A DNA stretch of 12,108 nucleotides, taken from DASPJR01 sp035628505. GTDB taxonomy: Bacteria; Planctomycetota; SZUA-567; H5-PLA8. The translations under genes were made by a program, and so were the position numbers. Where the stretch lies: the NCBI GenBank assembly GCA_035628505.1, contig DASPJR010000162.1, positions 1 through 12,108 on the forward strand. Reading direction: 5' to 3'. Shown in pieces: positions 5,170 through 12,108 of the stretch (position 1 is the first letter of the stretch; the number at the start of each line of letters is the position of its first letter). The notes beneath the pieces are model-generated. The model was given only the letters and a program-made list of their open reading frames with translations. It searched no databases and was not told the origin of the DNA.

Positions 5170-6687
5170 TTACATCACTTTTACCTTGGGCCGCAAGCCG
5201 TACTTCTCGATGCGGCTGCGCAAGGTGTTGCGCGTGATACCCAGCAGCTTGGCCGTCTGCAACTGGTTTCCATTGAGTTTCTCAAGCGCGCGGCCGATCA
5301 GCAAGCGTTCCATGTCTTCGATCAGGCTCGCCTTTCCACTGCTCAGAAGTTTCTCGACGAGGTAATCCATGTCATTCACGGCCGGAGTCTGCACGGGCTG
5401 TGCCGCGGGAGACGCCCCGTTGGCCGGCGGCGCAGACTGCTGCGTTGGAGCGGCAGTAACGGCGGCGGTCGGCTTGACCGCTTCGCTCACGCGAGAACCT
5501 TCAGGCCCGAACTCGAGGTGATCGATGTTGATGATGCTGCCGTTGCAGAGCACCATCGCGCGGCGGATGACGTTTTCAAGCTGGCGGATGTTGCCCGGCC
5601 AGTCGTAATTGGCCAGCGCCTCCAGCGCCTTGGGCGAGATACCGGTCGCTTCGCTCAGCAGCGCTTCGCGATGCCTCGAGATGAAGTACTTGACCAGTTC
5701 AGGAATGTCATCACGGCGCTCGCGCAGGGAGGGAAGGGTGATTTCCATCACGCGCAGGCGGTAGTAGAGGTCTTCGCGGAACTTTCCTTCTTTGACGAAA
5801 CGTTCGAGATTCTGGTGCGTGGCCGCGATGATCCTCACGTCGACCTTTATTGTTTCCGTGCCGCCCACACGCTCAAACGTGTTGTTCTGCAGCACGCGCA
5901 GGATCTTAGCCTGCGTGGCGATGCTCATGTCGCCGACTTCGTCCAGGAAAAGCGTGCCTTCGTCAGCCTGCTCGAACTTTCCAAGCTTGCGGCTTTCGGC
6001 GCCGGTGAACGAGCCCTTTTCATGGCCGAATAGTTCGCCTTCCAGAAGAGTTTCGGGAATAGCGGCGCAGTTGACGGCCAGGAATGGCTTGACGGCGCGT
6101 TTGGAATGCTGCCAGAGAGCGCGCGCAACCAGTTCCTTTCCTGTGCCCGATTCGCCGCGGATCAAGACAGGAACTTCGCGCGGCGCCACTTGCCCGATCT
6201 TTTTGCAGACATCATGCATGGTGGCCGACTGGCCGATAATGCGGTCGCTGTACGTGGATTTGTCGGCGGCGGCTGTTTTCTTTTCGAGCACCGTCTCAAG
6301 TCCGGTGCTGACGCGCTTATTCAGGCGGGCGTTATCGAGAGCTTTAACCACGACGGTGTTGAGCACGTCAGGGTCAAACGGCTTCATCAGGTAATCGTAG
6401 GCGCCGCGCTTCATGGCCTCGATAGCGGTTTCGGTGGTGCCGTGAGCGGTCATCATGACGACCAGCTGGCGCGGGCGCTGCTTGCGGATGGTGCGGAGCA
6501 ATTCAAGTCCATCGGCGCCGGGAATTTTGACGTCAAGCAACACCAGGTCGGGGTCTTCGCCGCGCAAGGCTTCGAAGCCGGCCTCTGGCGTCTGAACCGC
6601 TGTCACACGGCGTTCATCGTTTGAGAGCAGGCGCGCCAGCGAGTAGCACACGCCCTCATCGTCATCGATGATCAAGATTTTCTGCAT
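5170..6687 (-). CDS. Sigma-54-dependent response regulator, NtrC family
   Basis: The product is a 505-residue transcription activator with three domains. Residues 1-120 are a receiver with acidic pocket Asp8-Asp10, phosphoacceptor Asp52, Thr80 and Lys102. Residues about 148-395 are the AAA+ domain, with Walker A GESGTGKE (178-185), sigma-54 contact loop GSFTGA (225-230) and Walker B GTLFLDE (244-250). An Ala/Pro/Gln-rich linker of about 45 residues leads to a Fis-type helix-turn-helix at about 460-500 (NQLQTAKLLGITRNTLRSRI). The usual contact loop is GAFTGA; Ser at position two is an uncommon but known variation. A GGTGA (6694-6698) precedes the ATG by six bases. The gene lies 81 bases downstream of the histidine kinase on the same strand, indicating a cognate pair. 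Target promoters are not identifiable here. ZraR/AtoC-like names would be guesses. Confidence 0.93.
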   Translation of the reverse strand: MQKILIIDDDEGVCYSLARLLSNDERRVTAVQTPEAGFEALRGEDPDLVLLDVKIPGADGLELLRTIRKQRPRQLVVMMTAHGTTETAIEAMKRGAYDYLMKPFDPDVLNTVVVKALDNARLNKRVSTGLETVLEKKTAAADKSTYSDRIIGQSATMHDVCKKIGQVAPREVPVLIRGESGTGKELVARALWQHSKRAVKPFLAVNCAAIPETLLEGELFGHEKGSFTGAESRKLGKFEQADEGTLFLDEVGDMSIATQAKILRVLQNNTFERVGGTETIKVDVRIIAATHQNLERFVKEGKFREDLYYRLRVMEITLPSLRERRDDIPELVKYFISRHREALLSEATGISPKALEALANYDWPGNIRQLENVIRRAMVLCNGSIINIDHLEFGPEGSRVSEAVKPTAAVTAAPTQQSAPPANGASPAAQPVQTPAVNDMDYLVEKLLSSGKASLIEDMERLLIGRALEKLNGNQLQTAKLLGITRNTLRSRIEKYGLRPKVKVM

Positions 6688-6768
6688 GATTCGTCACCCC
6701 GTGTTTCGCTCCCAACAACACAGCCGTAGAAAACTGGCGGCACCCTGCACTAGCACTGCTCAGGCCAA

Positions 6769-8622
6769 TTAACTCACGGCTTCCGGCAAGACGGCTCGGA
6801 ACAGCGCACCGTGGCCCATTCCAGCCCGCGGCGATTCCACTTCCAGGCGCCCCCCATGCGCCTCCACAATGCGTTTGACGATCGAAAGTCCCAGGCCCAC
6901 GCCGCCTTTCTTTGTCGTAACGAAAGGCTGAAACAGCTTGAGCTGCACGTTCTCGGGCAGTCCCGGCCCGTCGTCGGCAACCTCGAGGAAAACTTCGGGC
7001 GTCTGGCCGTTGACGGCCGGAATGCGTCCGGTCCGCACATTAATCCGTCCGCGCTTTTCAACGGCCTGCATGGCGTTTAGCACGAGATTGTAGACAACTT
7101 GTGAGATCTGTGTCCCGTCGCCGCGGACGAGGATTTCCTTGTCGCTCAGGTCGATTGTCAGACGCGTGCCTTCATTGGCCGAGGAGACCAGCAGCAGCAT
7201 CGATTCATCGACTGTGGCATTGACGTCGACGATTTTCTGCTGCATCGGCGCGACCTGCGCGCGCGCGGTGCTCAGGAAGCCTTCGACGATCGTCTCCAGC
7301 CGGGCGATCTGCTTGTTGATCATGTCCGCGTCCTGCTGCGATTCGGGCGCGAAACTCTGCAGGCGGCACAGCGTGCCGAACAGCACTTTTATGCTCGTGA
7401 GCGGGTTGCGGATCTCGTGCGCCAGGCCGGCTGCCAGTTCGCCCAGCATGGAGAACTTCTCGGCGCTGCGCAGGCCCTCTTCGGCCGCCAGCATACGCCG
7501 GTGCGCGCGCGCATTTTCGATCGCCAGCGCCGCCGAGCGCGCAAGGCTGCTCAGGACGCGCTCATCGTCTTTATCGAACGTGCGGTCCTTGGACGCGTAA
7601 ACGCACAGGATGCCAACCGCCTTGTCCTTGGACATCAGCGGGACGGCCAGGAGCGACTGGACCATGCTATCGATGTAGAAATCACCGCCGCTGTTTACGG
7701 CGTGTACGTCCGGGTAGATCGCCGGCTTGCCCGTTGCCATCACGCGACCCAGCAGCGAGCCTTTCAGCGGCACGCCGGGCTGCTGGCGGTATTGATCGCT
7801 TCCACCATGGCAGGCAGCCATCTCGAGAAGATCATTATTTTCGGAAATCAGGAAGACCGAAACGATGTCCGCGCGGCACACGCGCGCGGTCTGCTCAACG
7901 GCCTGCGCCAGTACGCTGCGCAGATCGAGCGTGCTGCTGAAACCGCGACTGACTTCGCTGAGCAGCTCAAGCTCTTCGGCACGGCGCCGCGCTTCTTCGT
8001 AAAGGCGCGTGGTCTGGATCACGCGCGCCGATTGCGCGGCCAGCGAAGAGAGCAGCGCTTCGTCTTCGGCCGTAAAATGGTTCAGGCGCGTGGAATCAAC
8101 GGAGATGACGCCGATAACCGATCCGCCGATCTTCAGCGGCACGGCCAGCTCGCTGCGCAGGTTCTGCTGCACGCGAACGTACCGCGGATCTTTGCGCACA
8201 TTGCCGATGCGCAGCGGAACACCGGTCTCCGCAACCCAGCCGGTGACGCCCTGGCCGATGAGGAGACGGGTGTTGTAGATGCGCTTTCCCTTAAAGCCTT
8301 CAGCAACTTCGACGGTGAGGGTATTGCTGTCCGGATGCGTGAGCATGAGACTGGCGGAGCTGGCGCGCGTGATGCTGAATGCAGCCTTTAGAATCAGCTG
8401 CAGGATCTCGCGCGGCGACTTGTCTGCGCCCATGGCTTCGCTGATGGGCGTCAGCGACGTGAGATTCACGCGCCGTTCTGGAAGCGGCGCCTCCACGACC
8501 GGTCGGGGAAGCTCTGCCACCTGAGTTTTCACTGCGGCCTTGGCCATGGAAGACTTTGCCTTTTTGTCCTGTGGCTTAATTTGCACAAATCCCTTGCCAC
8601 TGCGTCCTGCTTTGAATTTCAT
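6769..8622 (-). CDS. Soluble double-GAF sensor histidine kinase
   Basis: The product has 617 residues from the chosen start. A Lys/Gly-rich N-terminus is followed by GAF domain 1 (about 70-205) and GAF domain 2 (about 225-370). Next come a dimerisation/phosphoacceptor helix with GLAHEIRNPLTS (phosphorylated His402) and a HATPase domain with N box NLVLNAMQAV, G1 DDGPGLP and G2 GVGLGLS. No transmembrane segment is seen, so it should sense a cytosolic ligand or redox/gas signal through GAF; I see nothing that fixes the ligand. The frame is open to 8712. The ATG at 8622 is favoured because a GGA precedes it at eight bases and the extra 30 residues are unlike the family, but 8547 is also possible. 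It likely phosphorylates the regulator encoded immediately downstream. Confidence 0.9.
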   Translation of the reverse strand: MKFKAGRSGKGFVQIKPQDKKAKSSMAKAAVKTQVAELPRPVVEAPLPERRVNLTSLTPISEAMGADKSPREILQLILKAAFSITRASSASLMLTHPDSNTLTVEVAEGFKGKRIYNTRLLIGQGVTGWVAETGVPLRIGNVRKDPRYVRVQQNLRSELAVPLKIGGSVIGVISVDSTRLNHFTAEDEALLSSLAAQSARVIQTTRLYEEARRRAEELELLSEVSRGFSSTLDLRSVLAQAVEQTARVCRADIVSVFLISENNDLLEMAACHGGSDQYRQQPGVPLKGSLLGRVMATGKPAIYPDVHAVNSGGDFYIDSMVQSLLAVPLMSKDKAVGILCVYASKDRTFDKDDERVLSSLARSAALAIENARAHRRMLAAEEGLRSAEKFSMLGELAAGLAHEIRNPLTSIKVLFGTLCRLQSFAPESQQDADMINKQIARLETIVEGFLSTARAQVAPMQQKIVDVNATVDESMLLLVSSANEGTRLTIDLSDKEILVRGDGTQISQVVYNLVLNAMQAVEKRGRINVRTGRIPAVNGQTPEVFLEVADDGPGLPENVQLKLFQPFVTTKKGGVGLGLSIVKRIVEAHGGRLEVESPRAGMGHGALFRAVLPEAVS

Positions 8623-8733
8623 GGGAGAGTTCCAGCCAAAAGGGCGCATCGCCAGTTCGAAATGTTTATTTTCGCTCGCATTGCTCAAAAAGCAACACAA
8701 ACGAATGATCAATTCGTAACGGCAGAAAGGCGC

Positions 8734-9384
8734 CTAGTTCTGGGGAGGGGATTGATTGCTTGACGATTGCGCGGAACTGAAGAGATGGCGATTTGCGACA
8801 AAATAATCGATGCCAGACCAGGCCGTTACGAGAGTGACGACCCACATCAGCGTTTTGGCCAGCGATGAAACAGTCGATCCCTGCGTGGCCGATTCGTAAG
8901 AGACGTATTCTTCTCCGTAGATGGCGGCCACTGCGAGAGTGACGAACACAACGGTGCCCTGCGCGATAGCTTTGATTTTTCCGCTCGCCCGGGCGTGCAC
9001 AAAAACACGCTGCTCGACACCGAAGGTGCGGATCACCGTCACGAGCAGATCGCGGTAGAAGAGAATCATCACCATCCAGAGGGGGATCCATTTTCCGTGC
9101 GCGTGGCTGGCGAAGGCGAAAAAACAGCTGAGGCGGAAGGTGGAATCGGCATACGGATCGAGCAGTTTTCCGAAGTCGCTGACCTGGTTTAACCGCCGCG
9201 CGAGGATGCCGTCGAGCACGTCGGAGAGCTCGCTGAGGCTGAGCACCACCAGGCACGCCCACAAGCCTGCCTGCTTGCTCATGACGTCTTTGAGGAAGCC
9301 GCCTTCGCCCGTGCCGATAAACAGCGCCAGAAAAACTGGCGCCGAGCACAGGCGAAATAGGGTCAGGAGATTGGGTACGGACAT
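8734..9384 (-). CDS. pgsA: CDP-alcohol phosphatidyltransferase, probable PGP synthase
   Basis: The product is a 216-residue integral membrane enzyme. It starts MSVPNLLTLFRL, as PgsA proteins commonly do, and carries the complete family signature DxxDGxxAR, eight residues, GxxxDxxxD: Asp55, Asp58, Gly59, Ala62, Arg63, Gly72, Asp76 and Asp80. The family transfers phosphatidate from CDP-diacylglycerol to an alcohol; PgsA uses glycerol-3-phosphate, the first committed step to phosphatidylglycerol and cardiolipin. The residue after Asp80 is Ser where PgsA usually has Lys, so another acceptor is possible. A longer frame reaches 9462, but the Met at 9384 aligns with the family start, is preceded by AGAAAG and lies downstream of a promoter candidate. 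The kinase gene follows after 111 bases. Confidence 0.82.
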   Translation of the reverse strand: MSVPNLLTLFRLCSAPVFLALFIGTGEGGFLKDVMSKQAGLWACLVVLSLSELSDVLDGILARRLNQVSDFGKLLDPYADSTFRLSCFFAFASHAHGKWIPLWMVMILFYRDLLVTVIRTFGVEQRVFVHARASGKIKAIAQGTVVFVTLAVAAIYGEEYVSYESATQGSTVSSLAKTLMWVVTLVTAWSGIDYFVANRHLFSSAQSSSNQSPPQN

Positions 9385-9411
9385 TCGCGTCTTTCTAAAA
9401 AAGCCAGCACG

Positions 9412-9441
9412 ATACAATGACCGCTGAGCCCGATTGCGCAA
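9412..9441 (-). promoter_or_regulatory. Candidate promoter of pgsA
   Basis: On the minus strand TTGCGC (9441-9436) is followed after 18 bases by TTGTAT (9417-9412), about 28 bases upstream of the chosen ATG. If used, it rules out initiation at 9462. The match is moderate and was made by eye. Confidence 0.3.
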
Positions 9442-9486
9442 GTTCAGAAGGCGAAAGCGCAACAGCGAAACTGAACGCGTCCCGTA

Positions 9487-9545
9487 GCGGTGCGAACTTT
9501 AGTTCGCACTCCGGCCCGATACGCGAACTGAAGTTCGCGCCACAA
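9487..9545. repeat. Palindrome pair of the GCGAACTTTAGTTCGC family, upstream of thyX
   Basis: Two hairpins with 8-base perfect arms and 2-base centres stand at 9491-9508 (TGCGAACT, TT, AGTTCGCA) and 9522-9539 (CGCGAACT, GA, AGTTCGCG). They are 13 bases apart. The outer flanks GCGG and CCAC also pair imperfectly, so the unit can fold as two small hairpins or one larger stem, like a REP/BIME unit. It occupies the pgsA-thyX divergent region. The same motif recurs downstream of thyX. Confidence 0.75.
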
Positions 9546-9605
9546 TTTGACCCATGTCTGAACTGTTCTTGTCATAAAAGTTTGAACTCTTAAAGTCTTC
9601 GTGTC

Positions 9606-9623
9606 GCGGGCCTTGTTGCCCGC
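9606..9623 (+). promoter_or_regulatory. GC hairpin in the thyX leader
   Basis: GCGGGC (9606-9611) pairs with GCCCGC (9618-9623) around a six-base loop CTTGTT. It ends 22 bases before the AGGAG Shine-Dalgarno (9646-9650). No T tract follows, so it is not an intrinsic terminator; it could stabilise the leader or affect translation. Its role is unknown. Confidence 0.4.
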
Positions 9624-9659
9624 CCTGAACAGCGTGACATTCTGCAGGAGTAGCTTTCG

Positions 9660-10541
9660 ATGCCCGACCTTCTGGAAGGCCTGAACCGTGAAATCAAAAT
9701 CGGTGACTATGGCATTGTCCGTCTGATCGATTGCATGCCGCGCCTGGTCGAGCCAGGTGAGACCTTCGACCACGCCGTCTGCCAGGCCGCGCGCGTCTCA
9801 TACGGCAACGACACGAAGAAGTCTTCCGAAGCGGTCAATCGCGGGCTGATCCGCTACCTGATGCGCCATCACCACGGCACGCCCTTCGAGATGGTTGATA
9901 TCAAGTTCTACATGTCGCTGCCGATCTTCGTGGCGCGCCAGCTGATCCGCCACCGCACTGCGTCAATCAACGAATACTCGATGCGCTACAAGCAGCCCAA
10001 GGAACGCTTCTTCGTGCCCGACCTGGCGAACGTGCGCAAGCAATCGAAGAACAACAAGCAGGGCAGCGAAGGCATGGTGGAGATCGCCACGGCGGAAAAG
10101 TTCATCGCCTACACCGAGCAGGTCGCCGCTGAGTCATATAAGAACTACCAGGTGTACGAAGACGAAGGCATCGGCCGCGAAATCGCCCGCATCAATCTGC
10201 CGCTGAGTACGTTCACCGAATGGTACTGGGAGATCGACCTGCGCAACCTGCTCGGTTTCCTCGGCTTGCGCATGGACCCGCATGCGCAGAAAGAGATCCG
10301 CGATTTCGCCGAGGCGTGCTACCAGCTCACCAAGCCGCTGGCGCCGTACACGTTCGAAGCATTCGAAGATTTCCAGATCAACGCCATGTACCTGACTGCG
10401 CTTGATGTCGAAGCTATCCGCACCGGCAAACCGCTGCCCGAGCGCGCCACCGACCGCGAACGCGACGAGTTCGTCACCAAGTGTGAGCGCCTCGGCCTGA
10501 AGGATCTCGCCAAAATCGCCGCACCCGCGCCAAAGAAGTAG
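9660..10541 (+). CDS. thyX: FAD-dependent thymidylate synthase
   Basis: ThyX makes dTMP from dUMP using methylenetetrahydrofolate as carbon donor and reduced FAD as hydride source, replacing ThyA. The 293-residue product carries the diagnostic ThyX motif RHRTASINEYSMR at residues 97-109 (RHRxxSxNExSxR), preceded by HHGTPFEM (70-77). Downstream, WYWEIDLRNLLGFLGLRMD is the conserved dUMP/FAD-binding helix region. The protein is longer than the roughly 220-residue Thermotoga enzyme. The extra length lies partly in a polar stretch after the motif (about 118-140) and in the C-terminal tail, as in the longer proteobacterial-type ThyX proteins. The ATG at 9660 has a good AGGAG (9646-9650) nine bases away. 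The gene is flanked on both sides by related palindromic repeats. Confidence 0.97.
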   Translation: MPDLLEGLNREIKIGDYGIVRLIDCMPRLVEPGETFDHAVCQAARVSYGNDTKKSSEAVNRGLIRYLMRHHHGTPFEMVDIKFYMSLPIFVARQLIRHRTASINEYSMRYKQPKERFFVPDLANVRKQSKNNKQGSEGMVEIATAEKFIAYTEQVAAESYKNYQVYEDEGIGREIARINLPLSTFTEWYWEIDLRNLLGFLGLRMDPHAQKEIRDFAEACYQLTKPLAPYTFEAFEDFQINAMYLTALDVEAIRTGKPLPERATDRERDEFVTKCERLGLKDLAKIAAPAPKK

Positions 10542-10559
10542 GGCAGGGGCAAGGCGTCT

Positions 10560-10613
10560 TTGTGGCGCGAACTTTAGTTCGCGAAGTGGTGCGAACTAAA
10601 GTTCGCACCACAA
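10560..10613. repeat. Large palindromic repeat between thyX and tex, possible bidirectional terminator
   Basis: Arms 10560-10582 and 10591-10613 are reverse complements at 22 of 23 positions, around an eight-base loop. Each arm is itself a short palindrome (10566-10583 and 10590-10607, cores GCGAACTTTAGTTCGC and GCGAACTAAAGTTCGC), so alternative folds exist. The flank TTGTGG and its complement CCACAA close the stem. It sits 19 bases after the thyX stop and 25 bases after the tex stop, between convergent genes. It may end or stabilise both transcripts, but there is no long T tract. Confidence 0.75.
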
Positions 10614-10638
10614 TCAATCGTCCTTCGTAAATCGAACG

Positions 10639-12108
10639 TCATTCGTCAGTCGCAACACCGGCCTTCTTGAGCAGATCGGCGAGCGTTGTTCCGCCACTGT
10701 TCTGCTTGCGCATGATCTCGCGGACTTCTTCGCGGGACGCGCCGTCGCCCGGCCGGGAATCGCGCTTCTTGTCTTTGTCATCGCGCTTTGGGCCTTTGCC
10801 CTTCACGAAGAACTTCGAGTAATCCGGTTTGCCTGGCGCCACCGGCTTCGCGCGCGGCTGGCGTTCGCGGTCGTCGCGGCGGCCACCGGCGCCTTCGCGC
10901 TGCGGACGTTCGCGGAAGCGGCGCGGCATCGCTGCTGCGCCTTCCGCCGGAGGAGCTCCGGCTGCGGGCGCTGCCGCGCCGACTGCGGCGGCTGCGGGTG
11001 CGCTTTCCGGACGCGGCCCGCGCGGACGGAAGTCACGCCGCGGCGGACGGGGCCCGCGCTCAGCGCTTCCCTGCGCCGCACCTTCCCGTGGCGCTCCTCC
11101 ACCTGTGGGAGCTCCTGCCGCACGAGGCGGACGCGGAGGACGGGGTCCACCGGCTGGACGCGGTCCGCTGCCAGCCTGGGCCCGGCGCGGTTCGCGTTTG
11201 GGTGCCGGTTCGAGATCTTTCATCGAAAGACTGATGCGCTTGCGCTCGGCGTCGACTGAAAGCACCTTCACTTTCACGTGCTGGCCGACCGTGACTGCTT
11301 CCGAGGCATCGCGGATGAAATTGTGCGTGATGGCGGAAATGTGAACGAGGCCGTCCTGGTGCACGCCGATGTCGACGAACGCACCGAAGGCAGTAAGGTT
11401 GGTCACAATGCCGCTGAGCGTCATGCCTTCCTTCAGGTCCTTGATGTCGCGCAGCTCGGGATTGAATTCAGGTTTGACAAACGCGCCGCGAACATCGCGG
11501 CCCGGCTGCTTGAGCTCCTCAATGATGTCCTTGAGCGCCGCATCGCCGAGCGTGTCGGTCTTGAACTTAGCCGGCTCGATCCTGGCGATCAGCTCCGCGT
11601 TGCCGAGCAGGTCTTTGACCGTGCTGCTTACGGAAGCCGCCATCGCTTCGACGGCCGCGTATGCTTCAGGGTGAATCGCAGTCACGTCGAGCGGGTTGCT
11701 ACTGTCCTTGATGCGCAGGAATCCTGCAGCATGCTCGAACGTCTTCGGTCCGGTGCCAGGCAGATCTTTCAGGTCTTCACGTGATTTGAATCCGCCTTTG
11801 GCCTTGCGCGCTTCAACCACGGGCGCGGCCTGGGTGGCTCCGATTCCGGCAACATAGCGCAGCGTGGCCGCGGGTGCGGCGTTGGCATCGACGCCTACTT
11901 CGCTGACACAGGATTCAAGCACTTCGTCGAGCTTCTGCTTGAGCACCGCCTCGTCCACGTCGTGCTGATACTGGGCGAGATTCAGCGTCGTGGCATCCAC
12001 GCGCACCAGCTCCGCCAGCGGGTCCTGCAAACGCCGCCCGATCAGCACCGCCGGACGCAGCGCGGCGTCAACATCCGCCAGATCCTCGCGCGTGGTCTGC
12101 GATGTTCC
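10639..12108 (-). CDS. tex: Tex-family S1 RNA-binding protein, 5' end beyond the window
   Basis: The frame is open from the right edge (489 residues visible, C-terminal part only). A GTG at 12048 is internal, because the family sequence LADVDAALRPAVLIGRRLQDPLAELV spans it. In order there are the end of the YqgF-like core with QYQHDV, a helix-hairpin-helix pair (YVAGIGATQAAPVVEARKAKG, then LPGTGPKTFEHAAGFLRI), a short helical domain, and an S1 domain ending in RKRISLSMKDL near 11220. Tex binds RNA and interacts with transcription/RNA machinery. After the S1 domain comes an unusual tail of about 192 residues, very rich in Arg, Pro, Gly and Ala, ending with Lys/Asp clusters and REEVREIMRKQNSGGTTLADLLKKAG. 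The tail is much longer than in the E. coli protein. The gene converges on thyX. Confidence 0.93.
   Translation of the reverse strand, partial: GTSQTTREDLADVDAALRPAVLIGRRLQDPLAELVRVDATTLNLAQYQHDVDEAVLKQKLDEVLESCVSEVGVDANAAPAATLRYVAGIGATQAAPVVEARKAKGGFKSREDLKDLPGTGPKTFEHAAGFLRIKDSSNPLDVTAIHPEAYAAVEAMAASVSSTVKDLLGNAELIARIEPAKFKTDTLGDAALKDIIEELKQPGRDVRGAFVKPEFNPELRDIKDLKEGMTLSGIVTNLTAFGAFVDIGVHQDGLVHISAITHNFIRDASEAVTVGQHVKVKVLSVDAERKRISLSMKDLEPAPKREPRRAQAGSGPRPAGGPRPPRPPRAAGAPTGGGAPREGAAQGSAERGPRPPRRDFRPRGPRPESAPAAAAVGAAAPAAGAPPAEGAAAMPRRFRERPQREGAGGRRDDRERQPRAKPVAPGKPDYSKFFVKGKGPKRDDKDKKRDSRPGDGASREEVREIMRKQNSGGTTLADLLKKAGVATDE

Noticed and set aside
5155..6033. 292-residue plus-strand frame antisense to the response regulator
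   Set aside because: It overlaps an unambiguous NtrC-family gene and its translation has no recognisable domain.
6688..6768. Possible sigma-54 promoter between the kinase and regulator (TGGCGGCACCCTGCA near 6735)
   Set aside because: It lies on the plus strand, where no gene follows, and the GG-GC spacing is one base too short.
8682..8717. Small dyads ACGAAT/ATTCGT (8701-8717) and TTGCT/AGCAA (8682-8696) between pgsA and the kinase
   Set aside because: Stems of five or six AT-rich pairs are too weak to call a terminator or operator; they could be chance.
10788..11344. Long plus-strand frames antisense to tex
   Set aside because: They arise from the GC-rich Arg/Pro/Ala tail of tex; the minus-strand frame has clear family domains.

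Overview
The window is a GC-rich bacterial chromosome segment with ten protein-coding genes. Nine are complete and one, tex, runs off the right edge. I see no rRNA, tRNA, CRISPR array, transposase, integrase or phage gene. The gene content fits an environmental Gram-negative-type bacterium: ThyX rather than ThyA, an NtrC-type sigma-54 activator with a GAF histidine kinase, a lipoprotein, and a DUF6178 protein. The palindromes around GCGAACTTTAGTTCGC in the gaps make me lean towards Acidobacteriota. That rests on recollection of similar genomes and not on a search.

Layout from left to right. Positions 1-477 hold no gene and are packed with nested inverted repeats. Positions 478-1941 (minus) encode a DUF6178-like protein. 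It is divergent from a plus-strand run of three genes: a zinc-ribbon membrane protein (2049-2924), a FlgZ/CdsZ-type coiled-coil zinc-ribbon protein (3191-3889) and an unrecognised cysteine-rich protein (3942-4541). From 4581 to 9384 everything is on the minus strand. In transcription order this is a PgsA-like phosphatidyltransferase, a soluble double-GAF histidine kinase, a sigma-54-dependent response regulator, and a small lipoprotein with a strong intrinsic terminator. thyX (9660-10541, plus) is divergent from pgsA and convergent with tex (10639-12108, minus).

How the genes work together. The kinase and regulator are adjacent in the same orientation and look like a cognate pair: cytosolic GAF sensing, phosphotransfer to Asp52, then sigma-54 promoter activation. 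The FlgZ/CdsZ-type gene on the other strand is notable because characterised members of that family (Helicobacter HP0958, chlamydial CT398) bind sigma-54. Four neighbouring proteins between 2049 and 4912 carry CxxC zinc-type motifs, and two of them are unrecognised.

The most unusual aspect is the non-coding DNA. Several larger gaps contain transposase-free inverted-repeat elements of at least four kinds: a composite at 33-451 with two related long hairpins; two elements (2927-3067 and 5011-5162) with different terminal repeats built from 9- or 8-base units but a shared 16-base subterminal block; and palindrome pairs that bracket thyX. These are the best candidates here for an under-described mobile or regulatory repeat system.
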